Positions 53,500-62,913 are shown, counted from the stretch's first letter. The stretch: 64,000 nucleotides of DNA from Streptomyces sp. CB01580 (GCF_001905795.1 NZ_LIXJ01000012.1:157512-221511); one strand, 5' to 3'. The notes: generated from the letters alone by a model not told the origin. Numbers and translations are program-made.

Positions 53500-55543
53500 G
53501 GCCCGAATCCGCCCAGTCGGCGAGTGCCGCGCCGCTGCCGTGCTGCATCCGCTCGACGACGAGCCGGATCCTGGTCTGACCGGTGATGCCGACATCGACG
53601 GGTACGGCCGGGGCGCCGCCGTGCAGCACCGAGGACCGCCACAGCAGCGAACCGTCACCGCCGAGGACGGAGAAGCGCACCGCGCCCAGCCCCAGCGACA
53701 TGTCGTCGAGCCCGACCATGGCCTCGTACCGCGAGCACTGCCGGTTCAGCTGGATCGTGACCGAGGACTTGCTGTGAACGGTCACGCCGTGGGCGTACTG
53801 CCTGCCGCCGATCCACAGGCCGGAGCGCTGCCAGAGCCAGTTGCTCTCGTTCACCACCACTTCGGGTTCGGTGTGGTCGCCGGTCGTCGAGTAGCGCAGC
53901 TCGCTGAGCCGGTAGACGGTGGGCGGTGGGGTCGGGGTCGGGGTCGGGTCGGGGGGCGACCCGGGGTCGGTCGGCGTGGGCTTCCCGGTCGTGGTCGCCG
54001 TCGCCGTCGGTCCGGGCGCGGGAGGCGGCGCGGTCGGCGGACGCGTGGGGTCCGGAGCCGTCGTCGTGGTCGGCTTGGACGTGGGCTTCGACGGGGGATT
54101 CGGCGCCGGGGCCGAGGGCGCCGATGCCGACGGGGGCGCGGCGGGCGACGCGGCGGCGGGCGGCACCGGTGCGGAGGGCGCCGACGGCTTGGAACGCGAG
54201 GACGATGTCGGATTCGGCGGGGCGGGCGGCGGCATTGCGGGTGCCGCGACGGCGGGCTGGGTGGCGTGCCCGGCGTCGGGCCCCGGCTGGTCGCTGCCGA
54301 CCATGGCCCAGGCCAGCCCGGCCGCCGCGGCCACGACGACCGCCGTCACGATGCCGGCCTTCACCGGCGTGCCGAGCCCTTCCGAGAACGCGCCACCGCC
54401 GCCCGCGCCCCCGGAGGAGCCCCCGCCGGTCGCCGCCGCGGCGGCTCCCGCGCCGGCCGCCCCGGCAGCCCCACCGGCGGCGATCCCAGCGGCCTTGAGC
54501 GAGTACCCGGCAGCGATCCAGCCGATGACCGCAACGGGCAGCAGCGCCGGAATCCCGGCATTGACATGGGCCAGTTCGCCCGCCGCGAGCCTGCACTTCG
54601 CGCACTCGTCGAGATGCCCGCGCAGCCCGCGCTCGGCCCGCATCCGGAGCCCGCCCCGGGCATACGCCCCGAGCCGGTCGGCGTAGCGCGCGCAGTCGCC
54701 GCCGGAGGTGAGCGCCTGACTCACATGAGCCTGGAGGTACGCCTGCTTGAGCCCCTCGCGGGCCCGACTGGCCAGGACTGCGGTGGCGTTGGCGGTCAGC
54801 CCGAACAACGGGGCGATCTCGCCGGGCGACTCCTCCTCGACGGTGGTGTGCCACAGCACCGCCTGCCAGCGCTCCGGCAGGCTGCGGAAGGCCCGCATCG
54901 CCATCGAACGCTCGGCCTCGTGCATCGCGTGCACATCCGCGCCGAGGTCGAGCGTCTCCAGGTCCGACACCTGCGAGGACGCGGCGGCCTGCGTGGCGAA
55001 CACGGCGAAGTCCTCGACCAGTTGCTCCCGCTTCGCGGTCTTGGTCCAGGCGGCCGCGACATGCCGGACGGCCGTCATGAGGTAGGCCCGCACCGCTTCC
55101 TCGGGGCCCTTGCCCCTCCGTACCGCCTGCAGCGTGCGTGCGAAGACCTCGGCCGTCAGGTCGTCGGCGGTGTGCGCGTCCCGGCAGCAACTGCGCGCGT
55201 AGCGGCGCACCGCGTCCGAGTGCCGTCGGAACAGCTCCTCGTACGCGTGGTCGTCGCCGCTGCGCATCTGCCTGATCAGATCGGCGTCGGAACCGGCACC
55301 GTCGGTGGCGCTGCCGCCCTCCCGCTGCATCGGCACCGCGGCCTCGACACCCGCGTCGACGCCGGTGTCGCGCGCCCCCGGCCACGGGCCCGGCAGGACG
55401 GTGCCGGCATCGGCGCCGCCTCCCGATCGTCCCGGGCCGCCCTGATGCGGCACCTGGCGGGCGAACGGGCCATCGGCCTCCGACAGACCGCCCGCGGCGG
55501 CGACGTCGTCGAAGGACTCTTCCTGCTGCCCGTCACCGCTCAT
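53486..55543 (-). CDS. membrane-tethered ECF sigma factor with zinc-finger and NPCBM-like tail
   Basis: A 685-residue single polypeptide. ECF sigma region 2 (about 90-160, LIRQMRSGDDHAYEELFRRHSDAVRRYARSCC ... DDLTAEVFARTLQ) and region 4 (about 210-270, AFRSLPERWQAVLWHTTVEEESPGEIAPLFGLTANATAVLASRAREGLKQAYL). Then a zinc-finger anti-sigma-like motif H310-C314-C317 (HLDECAKC), hydrophobic helices (about 331-345 and 396-415), a Pro/Ser/Thr wall-spanning linker (416-545), and an extracellular NPCBM-type carbohydrate-binding domain (about 548-685, WLWQRSGLWIGGRQYAHGVTVHSKSSVTI). Sensor, anti-sigma and sigma are thus fused. ATG at 55543 is preferred to 55609. Its stop overlaps the convergent SARP gene by 14 bases. 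Confidence 0.9.
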   Translation of the reverse strand: MSGDGQQEESFDDVAAAGGLSEADGPFARQVPHQGGPGRSGGGADAGTVLPGPWPGARDTGVDAGVEAAVPMQREGGSATDGAGSDADLIRQMRSGDDHAYEELFRRHSDAVRRYARSCCRDAHTADDLTAEVFARTLQAVRRGKGPEEAVRAYLMTAVRHVAAAWTKTAKREQLVEDFAVFATQAAASSQVSDLETLDLGADVHAMHEAERSMAMRAFRSLPERWQAVLWHTTVEEESPGEIAPLFGLTANATAVLASRAREGLKQAYLQAHVSQALTSGGDCARYADRLGAYARGGLRMRAERGLRGHLDECAKCRLAAGELAHVNAGIPALLPVAVIGWIAAGYSLKAAGIAAGGAAGAAGAGAAAAATGGGSSGGAGGGGAFSEGLGTPVKAGIVTAVVVAAAAGLAWAMVGSDQPGPDAGHATQPAVAAPAMPPPAPPNPTSSSRSKPSAPSAPVPPAAASPAAPPSASAPSAPAPNPPSKPTSKPTTTTAPDPTRPPTAPPPAPGPTATATTTGKPTPTDPGSPPDPTPTPTPPPTVYRLSELRYSTTGDHTEPEVVVNESNWLWQRSGLWIGGRQYAHGVTVHSKSSVTIQLNRQCSRYEAMVGLDDMSLGLGAVRFSVLGGDGSLLWRSSVLHGGAPAVPVDVGITGQTRIRLVVERMQHGSGAALADWADSGLNCR

Positions 55544-56201
55544 CGCGATAGCCCCCGTATGCGCTGTCGGACCCGAACATCGGGCAAGCGTGCCACATGG
55601 CGCAATCACGCCGGACCCTCAGCCCCGGCAACCACTCATCCGGGGTGTTCTCTCGAATATGAGCTCTGATCACCGCTCATTCGGGGAAGAGTATCCGAGC
55701 GCCTTTTCACGCGGGCAGGGCGGGCATCGGGCAAAGACCCCGTCGACGAGGGCCGTTCAGGCCCGTACGGCGATGAGGAACCACCGGGGAACGCCAGGCA
55801 TTCGATCGAGATTCGGCCGGGATTCGGCCGTGAAATGGTCGCGGGTCAAACGGAATTCGGCCACGAGCGAGCCGCCGATCAGCCGTGGACCGACCGTGCG
55901 ACGAGCTCCGGAAAAGCCGCGCGACGAGCCGGTAACGGCCGTGCGGAGACTGCGGATCGACTGCGGAAGCACCGTGGAACGGCGGCGGAACGGCCGCGGA
56001 CGGGTGGCGCATCCGTAGTGGACCGGTAGTGGACCGCCAGTGGCTGGGCCACGGACCGGCGGTGGGTCCGTGGCGAAAGGCTGGGAACGGCAGGGCGGCG
56101 CCTCAGCGCTCCCGATCTCCGAAGCGCGAGCCGGCCTCGGACGGCTGCCCGGACCTCCGGTGGCCGCCCCCGCCCTCCGACGGACCGGGGGCGGCCCCGG
56201 C
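55544..56201. other. 658-bp spacer between atrA and the ECF sigma gene
   Basis: No gene is supported. It is less GC-rich near 55620-55700 (ATATGAGCTCTGATCACCG) where the sigma-gene promoter would be. The remainder has GTGGACCG repeats near 56020-56060. Confidence 0.45.
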
Positions 56202-57200
56202 TCAGGCGGCGGGCCGGGAGCGCAGCCCCTCCAGCAGGATGTCCAGCAGCCGGCTCGAAGCCGCCGCCTGCTGAGCCGCGTCGGGTAGCGAAGGCGCCGC
56301 CGTCGCGATGACCAGCAGCACATCCGCCACCGTCACGTCACGGCGCAGCTCACCGGCCGCACGCGCCCGGTCCACGAGTTGTCCGACGACCTCCAGCAGC
56401 TCACCGGCCCCGGCGTCGTCCATGCCGCCGTGCCCGGCCTCCGGAACGGCACGCGCCTCGGCCGGCCGGAGGTCGTCCGGACCCGTGCCCTGCCGCTGCT
56501 GGGGCACCCACGTGGTGCCCGAGCCCGGCAGGATCACCGCGACGGCCCCCGCCTCCCCGATCGGCGCCGAGCCGCCCGCGCCCGCGTTCCCGGCCCCGGA
56601 AGCGGCTTCCGCCCCGGCAGCTGCGGACTCGGCCGCCGAACCGGCGTCGGAACCGACGACCGCGTCCGCGTCGACGCCGACCCGGAGCACCTGCGGCGGC
56701 AGCAGCCGGCCCGCGCCCGAGGCGACGGACGTGCGCAGGAAGCGCGACAGCGCCGACCACGGCTCCTCCTCCTGCCCCAGAGCGGTCCGCGCCTGGTCCG
56801 TCAGCCGGGCGGTCTCCTCCTCGGCTATCCGCCGGACCAGCACGTCCTTGCTCGGGAACCGTCGGTACACCGTGCCGACGCCGACCCTGGCGCGACGCGC
56901 CACGTCCTCCATCGGGGCCCCGTACCCCAGCTCGCCGAACACCTCGCGCGCGGCGCGCAGCACGTGTTCCAGGTTGCGCTGGGCGTCCACACGGAGCGGG
57001 GTCGACCGGCCGTTCGTTCCGTTCGCCCCGTTCGTCACGCCCGTCGTGGTCGTCGCCGTCATGGTCGTCCCCGTCGTACCGACCGGCGTCACCTCGTCGA
57101 TGGTCGCCACGGTTCCGACGGCGCCGCCTCGGCCGTTTCCATCGGACGAATGGGGCGTAACCGCCGCAGCGGTCTGCCAATGAGGATCCTGAATATGCAT
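56202..57200 (-). CDS. atrA: TetR-family pleiotropic regulator AtrA
   Basis: A 332-residue regulator. The N-terminal 70 residues are a Thr/Gly-rich disordered part starting MHIQDPHWQTAAAV. The TetR helix-turn-helix (about 72-132) reads RNLEHVLRAAREVFGELGYGAPMEDVARRARVGVGTVYRRFPSKDVLVRRIAEEE. In S. coelicolor AtrA activates the actinorhodin activator gene and other secondary-metabolite and sugar genes; its divergent neighbour is the same type of NADH dehydrogenase as here. The effector domain contains a long Ala/Gly/Glu low-complexity insert (about 190-285) unusual for TetR proteins. The ATG at 57200 follows a GGGGGAAC site; 57302 is rejected. Confidence 0.88.
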   Translation of the reverse strand: MHIQDPHWQTAAAVTPHSSDGNGRGGAVGTVATIDEVTPVGTTGTTMTATTTTGVTNGANGTNGRSTPLRVDAQRNLEHVLRAAREVFGELGYGAPMEDVARRARVGVGTVYRRFPSKDVLVRRIAEEETARLTDQARTALGQEEEPWSALSRFLRTSVASGAGRLLPPQVLRVGVDADAVVGSDAGSAAESAAAGAEAASGAGNAGAGGSAPIGEAGAVAVILPGSGTTWVPQQRQGTGPDDLRPAEARAVPEAGHGGMDDAGAGELLEVVGQLVDRARAAGELRRDVTVADVLLVIATAAPSLPDAAQQAAASSRLLDILLEGLRSRPAA

Positions 57201-57536
57201 GATGTTCCCCCGGTAATGGCGTCTCCCCCCGGAGACTTCCCGCAGTCTGAGCCAGAGAGTGGATCTTGGTCCCGACCCGGCACTCCGACGACATACGAAC
57301 ATAGTTGAGCCCGCGTCAATTCAGAAGAGGGTAGTTCCGCACGGAGCGTCTCCGATCGGTGCGAGGACCGGCCGACCGTCCGGGCGACCCCGGCCCGCAG
57401 CCCCACCCCGGCCCCTGACCTGCGCGGCTCATGCGACATCGCGGCCACCGACGGCGCCGCCCCTCCGAGATCTCCGGTCACACAATTTGCCGGGGCTGTG
57501 GACAAACCCTTGAGCCCGTTGCGTCATGGGGTGGTG
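57201..57536. promoter_or_regulatory. divergent atrA / NADH dehydrogenase intergenic region
   Basis: 336 bp without a gene, carrying both promoters. A TTGCCGGGGCTGTGGACAA tract lies close to the dehydrogenase start. No confident operator can be named. Confidence 0.4.
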
Positions 57537-59075
57537 ATGGCTTCAGATTCCGGGGGAACACCCCCCGGCCCCCCGGCGTGCGTACGCATTCTCGTCGTCG
57601 GCGGCGGCTACGTCGGGATGTACACGTCGCTGCGTCTCCAGCGGAAGCTGAAGCAGCGGCTCAGGGAAGGCCGGGCCGAGATCGTCGTCGTCACCCCCGA
57701 GCCCTATATGACGTACCAGCCGTTTCTGCCCGAGGCGGCCGCAGGCTCGATCTCGCCGCGCCATGTCGTCGTGCCGCTGCGCCGGGTCCTGGCGCACTGC
57801 CGGATCGTGATCGGCGAGGCGCGGCACATCGACCACTCCGGGCGCACGGCCACCGTGGCCGCGCGGCACATCGACCACTCCGGGCGCACGGCCACCGTGG
57901 CCACGCTCGCCACCATGGAGGACGGCACGGGCGCCGTCGAGATCCCGTACGACGAACTCGTCCTCGCGCCCGGTTCCGTCTCGCGCACCCTCCCGGTGCC
58001 CGGCCTCGCCGACCACGGCATCGGCTTCAGGACCGTCGAAGAGGCCATCGGGCTGCGCAACCACGTCATCGAGCAGATGGACATCGCCTCCACCACCCGC
58101 GACCCGGCCCTTCGCGCCGCCGCCCTCACCTTCGTCTTCGTCGGCGGCGGCTACGCGGGCGTCGAGGCGCTGGCCGAGCTGGAGGACATGGCCCGTCACG
58201 CCTCGCGGTACTACCGCAACATCAAGGCGGAGGACATGAAGTGGATCCTCGTCGAGGCGTCCGGCCGCATCCTTCCCGAGGTCGGCGAGGTGCTGGGGCT
58301 GTACGTGATCCGCGAGCTGCGCGGCCGCAACATCGACGTGCGCCTCGACACCCGGCTGGAGTCCTGCGAGCACCGCGTCGCCGTGCTGAGCGACGGTTCC
58401 CGCATCCCGACCCGCACCCTCGTGTGGACCGCGGGCGTCAAACCGGCACCGGTCCTCGCCGCCACCGATCTGCCGCTCGACGAGTGCGGCCGGCTCAGAT
58501 GCACGGCGGAACTCGCCGTCGAGGGCGTCGAGCACGCCTGGGCGGCCGGGGACGCCGCGGCCGTACCCGACCTGACGGCCTCCGAGAAGGGCGTCAGCAC
58601 CGCCCCCAACGCCCAGCACGCCGTGCGCCAGGCCAAGGTCCTGGCCGGGAACGTCCTCGCGTCGCTCGACGGCGGCCCCCTCAAGGAGTACCGCCACGCC
58701 TCCATGGGCTCCGTCGCTTCTCTGGGCCTCCACAAGGGCGTGGCCCAGGTGCGCGGTCGCGCCCTCAAGGGGTGTCCGGCATGGCTGCTGCACCGCACAT
58801 ACCACCTCAGCCGCGTCCCGACGCTCAACCGGAAGGCCCGGGTCCTGGCGGAATGGACGCTCGCCGGTCTTTTCAGGCGCGAGGTCGTCTCCCTCGGCTC
58901 ACTGGAACATCCGCGGGCCGAATTCGAACGTGCCGCGGGAGGGGGACGGCCCGGACCGGGCGGCCCGCCGACCACCGGAGGCCCGCCGGGCCCCGGTCGG
59001 CCCATGGGGCCGGGCGGCCCACCGGGCCCCCGGCGCCCCGCCGGACCCGACGGCCCACCGGGGCACGGAAGCTGA
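57537..59075 (+). CDS. type II NADH:quinone oxidoreductase (NDH-2-like)
   Basis: A 512-residue FAD enzyme that moves electrons from NADH to menaquinone without proton pumping. The FAD site is ILVVGGGYVGMYTSL (about 17-30), the NADH site is FVFVGGGYAGVEALAEL (about 200-216), and the C-terminal conserved AWAAGDAAAVPDL, GVSTAPNAQHAVRQAK follow. Residues about 95-122 contain a perfect tandem duplication of ARHIDHSGRTATVA, encoded by two identical 42-bp units (57819-57902). The last 45 residues are a Gly/Pro-rich tail. Start ATG at 57537 follows GGGGTGG; a GTG at 57498 is possible. Divergent from atrA. Confidence 0.9.
   Translation: MASDSGGTPPGPPACVRILVVGGGYVGMYTSLRLQRKLKQRLREGRAEIVVVTPEPYMTYQPFLPEAAAGSISPRHVVVPLRRVLAHCRIVIGEARHIDHSGRTATVAARHIDHSGRTATVATLATMEDGTGAVEIPYDELVLAPGSVSRTLPVPGLADHGIGFRTVEEAIGLRNHVIEQMDIASTTRDPALRAAALTFVFVGGGYAGVEALAELEDMARHASRYYRNIKAEDMKWILVEASGRILPEVGEVLGLYVIRELRGRNIDVRLDTRLESCEHRVAVLSDGSRIPTRTLVWTAGVKPAPVLAATDLPLDECGRLRCTAELAVEGVEHAWAAGDAAAVPDLTASEKGVSTAPNAQHAVRQAKVLAGNVLASLDGGPLKEYRHASMGSVASLGLHKGVAQVRGRALKGCPAWLLHRTYHLSRVPTLNRKARVLAEWTLAGLFRREVVSLGSLEHPRAEFERAAGGGRPGPGGPPTTGGPPGPGRPMGPGGPPGPRRPAGPDGPPGHGS
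57819..57902 (+). repeat. perfect 42-bp in-frame tandem duplication
   Basis: Two identical copies (57819-57860 and 57861-57902) lie inside the NADH dehydrogenase gene and add 14 residues (a second ARHIDHSGRTATVA). Identity at every wobble position implies a recent event. Confidence 0.97.
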
Positions 59076-59596
59076 CCGGCCGTCGGCCCGCAGCCTCACC
59101 CGACCGCGGCATCGCCGTACCGACAACTGTCAGTACGGTCCGCCACACTGGACGTGTGACCATAGGTGGGCCCACACCTGCGCAGAGTGACCCCGGCCGG
59201 CAGCGACGAGACAGTGAACAGCAGCGACATCCCCGATGTCCGAGACGCATCAGAGACATCAGAGGTATCAGAAGCACCAGAGGCATCACACGCGTGTGAT
59301 GCGCCGGGGAAACCGGGCGCATCACGGGCGCCGGACACCTCTGACGCCTCCGGCACCTCTGACGCCTCGAAGGCACGATCAGCGCGATGAGGCCCGGCTG
59401 CGCTCTCCCGGGTCCGCCCCCGACAGAACCGCCGGAACCACCGGATCCGCCCGCACCGCCAGAACCGACGCAACCGCCGGATCCCACGGAACCGAGGGAC
59501 CGGCCGGGACGGCCGGATCCGGCAGGGGGAACCGGGACCGGCAGAGGAATCAGCCCGCCCGAGCGGACCACACCGACACACGAGGCCAGAAATTCC
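59076..59596. other. upstream region of the PAS-SpoIIE phosphatase, with 20-bp palindrome
   Basis: No independent gene is called. It has near-repeats of ACATCAGAG/GGCATC and ACCTCTGACGCCTC and a perfect palindrome at 59283-59302. From 59387 an in-frame Pro-rich extension of the phosphatase is open and may be translated. Confidence 0.45.
59283..59302. promoter_or_regulatory. perfect 20-bp palindrome, candidate operator
   Basis: GCATCACACGCGTGTGATGC is a perfect palindrome upstream of the phosphatase gene. Its size and symmetry fit a homodimeric regulator site of TetR, GntR or MarR type; which one is unknown. Confidence 0.5.
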
Positions 59597-61489
59597 GTGA
59601 ACTTCACGCGTTGGAGCGCCCGCCTACCCGGAACGCAGCGCCGCGCCGCCGCTCGGGACGACCGCAGCTCCGTACCCCCGGCGCGCGCCGAGTACGGGCA
59701 CCCCGAGTCCGGACCCCGCCCGCCGGACGACGACCCGGGCACGGTCACGCCCGACGGCCTGTCCGGCGTCCTGCCCGACGGCGGGCAGGACGGGACGTGC
59801 GACGGCGTGGGCGACGAGACGCGGGACGACGCGCACGACGGCCGTCCCGCCGGGACCGGCGGCCCCGCCCTGGAAGACCTCTCCGCGCGGGACCTGCTGG
59901 GCAGGCTGCCCGCTCTCGTGGCCCTGGTGCACGGCCCCGACCACCGGATCGAGTACGTCAACGACGCCTACGTCGCCGCCTTCGGCCCGCGCCCGATCGG
60001 TGCCACCGCCGCCGAGGCCATGCCCGAACTCGCCGAACTCAGCCTGCTGCCCCTCATGGACCAGGTCCTGCGCAGCGGCACGCCCCGCACGGTCAAGTCC
60101 CGCAAGGTCCGCAACGGCAATTCGTACACCGTGACCTGCACCCCCGTGCACCGGGACGGCGACGCCGAAGCGGCCGACGACGCGAGCAGGACCCCGGGCA
60201 GGAACCGGAGGAAGGACAAGGACAGGGGTACGAACCGCGGCAGGGCCGGAAGCAGGAGCAGGAACGGGAACGGGAGCGCGGGCGACGACGCCGGGCGCGG
60301 AGTGCTCGTGTACGCCGCCGACGTCACCGACCACGCCGAAGCGGCCGAACGGCTCCGCGCCAGCGAGCGCCGCCACCGCGAAACGGCCGTCACCCTCCAG
60401 CGCTCGCTGCTCCCGCAGGAACTGGAACAGCCCGACGACCTGCGGATCGCCGCCACCTACCAGCCCGGCGGCACGGACGCGGCGGTCGGCGGCGACTGGT
60501 ACGACGTCATCACGCTCGGCGCCGGCCGCACCGCCCTGGTCATCGGCGACGTGATGGGCCGCGGGGTGCGGGCCGCCGCCGTCATGGGGCAGCTCCGCAC
60601 CGCCGTACGCGCCTACGCCCGGCTCGACCTCCCGCCGCACGAGGTGCTCCAGCTCCTCGACGGTCTCGCCGCCGAGATCGACGCCAGCCAGATCGCCACC
60701 TGCGCCTACGCGGTCCACGATCCGAACGAGGGCCGGCTCGTCTACGCCTCCGCCGGGCACCTGCCGATCCTGGTGTGCCACGAGGACGGCACGGTCCACC
60801 GCGCCGAGGACCCGACCGGACCACCGCTCGGCACCGGCGGCTGGATCCACACATCGGGCACGATCGAGCTGCCGCCCGGCTCCACCGCGGTCTTCTACAC
60901 GGACGGCCTGGTCGAGCGCCGCAGCGAGGACATCGACGAGGGTGTCGCCGCGCTGGAGCGCGCCCTCTCGGGCGCCAAGGGCTCGCCCCAGGTCGTCTGC
61001 GACCGGCTGATCCGTTCCCTCGGCGTCACCGCGGAACACGACGACGACGTGGCGGTGCTGGTGGTCCAGCATCCCGCCCGGACCGGGGCCGACGCGGAGC
61101 TGTTCCACAACGCCTCGCTCGATCTCCTCGGCGGCATCGAGGCCGCCCCGCGCGCCCGCGCCTTCGCGACCGGTGTCCTGACGTCGTGGCGGTTCCCGGT
61201 CGAACTCCGCGACCTGGGCGTCCTGGCCGCGGGTGAACTCGTCGCGAACTCCCTCAAGCACGGCACGCCACCGATGCGCCTGGGACTGCGCCGCACCGAC
61301 CGCCGCCTGATCATCGAGGTGACCGACGGCGACGACCACCTGCCCCGCCGCCGTCGCGCCGATCCGGCGGACGAATCGGGGCGCGGCATCTCCATCGTCG
61401 CGACGATCGCCACGTCCTGGGGTTGCCGTCGCAGGCCGGGCGGAGGCAAGGCGGTCTGGTGCGAATTCGCCCTGCCGCAGGAGCGGTGA
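59597..61489 (+). CDS. PAS-SpoIIE phosphatase with HATPase (RsbW-like) domain
   Basis: A 630-residue multi-domain stress-signalling protein. A PAS-like sensor (about 95-250: LGRLPALVALVHGPDHRIEYVNDAYVAAFG) is interrupted by a basic Arg/Lys/Gly linker. The SpoIIE phosphatase domain (about 285-485) has VGGDWYDVITLG, VIGDVMGRGV, SAGHLPILV, YTDGLVERR and EHDDDVAVLVV. The C-terminal anti-sigma-like ATPase (about 505-625) has GELVANSLKHG and GRGISIVATIATSWG. It could both dephosphorylate and phosphorylate an anti-sigma antagonist, with partners encoded elsewhere. The start is uncertain: GTG at 59597 (chosen) or ATG at 59387, which would add a Pro-rich leader. Confidence 0.88.
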   Translation: MNFTRWSARLPGTQRRAAARDDRSSVPPARAEYGHPESGPRPPDDDPGTVTPDGLSGVLPDGGQDGTCDGVGDETRDDAHDGRPAGTGGPALEDLSARDLLGRLPALVALVHGPDHRIEYVNDAYVAAFGPRPIGATAAEAMPELAELSLLPLMDQVLRSGTPRTVKSRKVRNGNSYTVTCTPVHRDGDAEAADDASRTPGRNRRKDKDRGTNRGRAGSRSRNGNGSAGDDAGRGVLVYAADVTDHAEAAERLRASERRHRETAVTLQRSLLPQELEQPDDLRIAATYQPGGTDAAVGGDWYDVITLGAGRTALVIGDVMGRGVRAAAVMGQLRTAVRAYARLDLPPHEVLQLLDGLAAEIDASQIATCAYAVHDPNEGRLVYASAGHLPILVCHEDGTVHRAEDPTGPPLGTGGWIHTSGTIELPPGSTAVFYTDGLVERRSEDIDEGVAALERALSGAKGSPQVVCDRLIRSLGVTAEHDDDVAVLVVQHPARTGADAELFHNASLDLLGGIEAAPRARAFATGVLTSWRFPVELRDLGVLAAGELVANSLKHGTPPMRLGLRRTDRRLIIEVTDGDDHLPRRRRADPADESGRGISIVATIATSWGCRRRPGGGKAVWCEFALPQER

Positions 61490-61519
61490 GCGCAGACCTG
61501 CCGCAGGAGAGATGAGCAC

Positions 61520-61558
61520 GAACAAAGGGGCCCTGTTGTGCACAGGGCCCCTTTGTTC
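61520..61558. terminator. bidirectional terminator between phosphatase and MFS genes
   Basis: A perfect 17-bp stem (GAACAAAGGGGCCCTGT and its complement) with a TGTGC-type loop and A/T-rich base lies between convergent genes. Confidence 0.92.
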
Positions 61559-61599
61559 CAGCGCGTCCGGTCCGCTCCCGCTCGGGCCGACCCGGTGAA

Positions 61600-62913
61600 T
61601 CAGTGGCAGCTGGGCGCGGGCGCGGGCTCGGCCTCCGGCCTCGAGACGGCCACCACCCGGGACGGCGTGACCTCGGCCGACGGCTGGTCCTGCGCCGGGG
61701 TGAGCCGTCGGCCCAGCCGCAGCGCCAGCACCGTGATGCCCAGTGAGAACAGCACGAACGTCACGATGTACGGACCGTGCAGCGTGGCCCCCATCGGCCC
61801 GCCCACGGCCGGACCGACCGCCAGCGCGAGCTGCTTGCACAGGGCGAACGCGGAGTTGTACTGCCCGACCATCGACTCCGGAGCGAGATCGGCGACCAGC
61901 GGCGCGACGGTCGGCGACAGCATCGACTCACCGAGCCCGAAGAGGGCGTACGTGGAGATCATCGCGGCCGTCGCCATGGTCTGGCTGCCGTGCCCGAGGC
62001 CCGCGAAGCCCGCCACGACCCAGGCGAACGCCCAGATCAGGCCGACCAGCGCGATGACCCGGCTGCGGCGGCGGCGCTCCACCATCCGCAGCACGACGAA
62101 CTGCGCCACGACGATGACGGCGGTGTTGGCGGCCAGCGCGACACCGAGGGTCGAGGGCTGGATCCCGGCGGCCTCGGTGCCGTACGCGGCGAGACCCGAC
62201 TCGAACTGCCCGTAGCAGGCGAAGAACAGCACGAAACCCAGCACGCACAGCTGCACCATGGCCCGGTGCGACAGCAGCGCCCGCAGCCCGCCCGCCGATC
62301 CGGACCCGTCGGTGGGCCGCGCGCCCGAGAAGGACGGCGTACGGGACAGCCGCACGGTGCAGGTGATGACACCCAGCACCACGAACATCGCGGCCTCGAT
62401 GAGGAACAGCAGGGTGAAGGTCCCCGGCCGGGACGTGTCCACGATCTGCCCGCCGACCAGCCCGCCGATGCCGAGCCCGAGGTTCTGCAGGAAGAACTGC
62501 GTGGCGAAGGCGCGCGTGCGGGAGGCGGTGCTGGAGCACCACACGAGCATCGTGGCGAGCGCCGGCTGCATGACCGCCGTACCCGCGCCCAGGACCGCGG
62601 CCGACAGCACGGACGCGGTCACACCGGACGACAGACCGAGCGCCACCGCGCCCAGAGAGGCGACGGCCGAGGCGACGACCAGTACCGGCAACGGCCCGCG
62701 CCGGTCGATGGCACGGCCCGTGAACGGCAGAACGGCCAGCGCCGCCATGGCGAAGACCGCCAGCACGACTCCCGCCGTACCCGCACCCAGATCCCGCACC
62801 TGTGCCACGTAGACGTACAGGTACGGAACGGTGAACCCCAGCCCGAACGCGCTCAACGCGCTTCCCAGCTGGATCCGCCGCAGCGCTGCCCCCATCTCCC
62901 TGGTCACACTCAC
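61600..62913 (-). CDS. major facilitator superfamily transporter
   Basis: A 437-residue transporter with twelve predicted membrane helices. The conserved intracellular loop after helix 2 is GRAIDRRGPLPVLV (MFS motif A-like), and a long cytosolic loop (RLSRTPSFSGARPTDGSGSAGG) separates the two halves. The substrate is probably a small drug-like compound, because the gene is divergent from a MarR repressor with a palindrome over its promoter, but this is inference. The GTG at 62913 gives MSVTREMGAALRRIQ; a GTG two codons later has better spacing to GAGG and is an alternative. Confidence 0.92.
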   Translation of the reverse strand: MSVTREMGAALRRIQLGSALSAFGLGFTVPYLYVYVAQVRDLGAGTAGVVLAVFAMAALAVLPFTGRAIDRRGPLPVLVVASAVASLGAVALGLSSGVTASVLSAAVLGAGTAVMQPALATMLVWCSSTASRTRAFATQFFLQNLGLGIGGLVGGQIVDTSRPGTFTLLFLIEAAMFVVLGVITCTVRLSRTPSFSGARPTDGSGSAGGLRALLSHRAMVQLCVLGFVLFFACYGQFESGLAAYGTEAAGIQPSTLGVALAANTAVIVVAQFVVLRMVERRRRSRVIALVGLIWAFAWVVAGFAGLGHGSQTMATAAMISTYALFGLGESMLSPTVAPLVADLAPESMVGQYNSAFALCKQLALAVGPAVGGPMGATLHGPYIVTFVLFSLGITVLALRLGRRLTPAQDQPSAEVTPSRVVAVSRPEAEPAPAPSCH

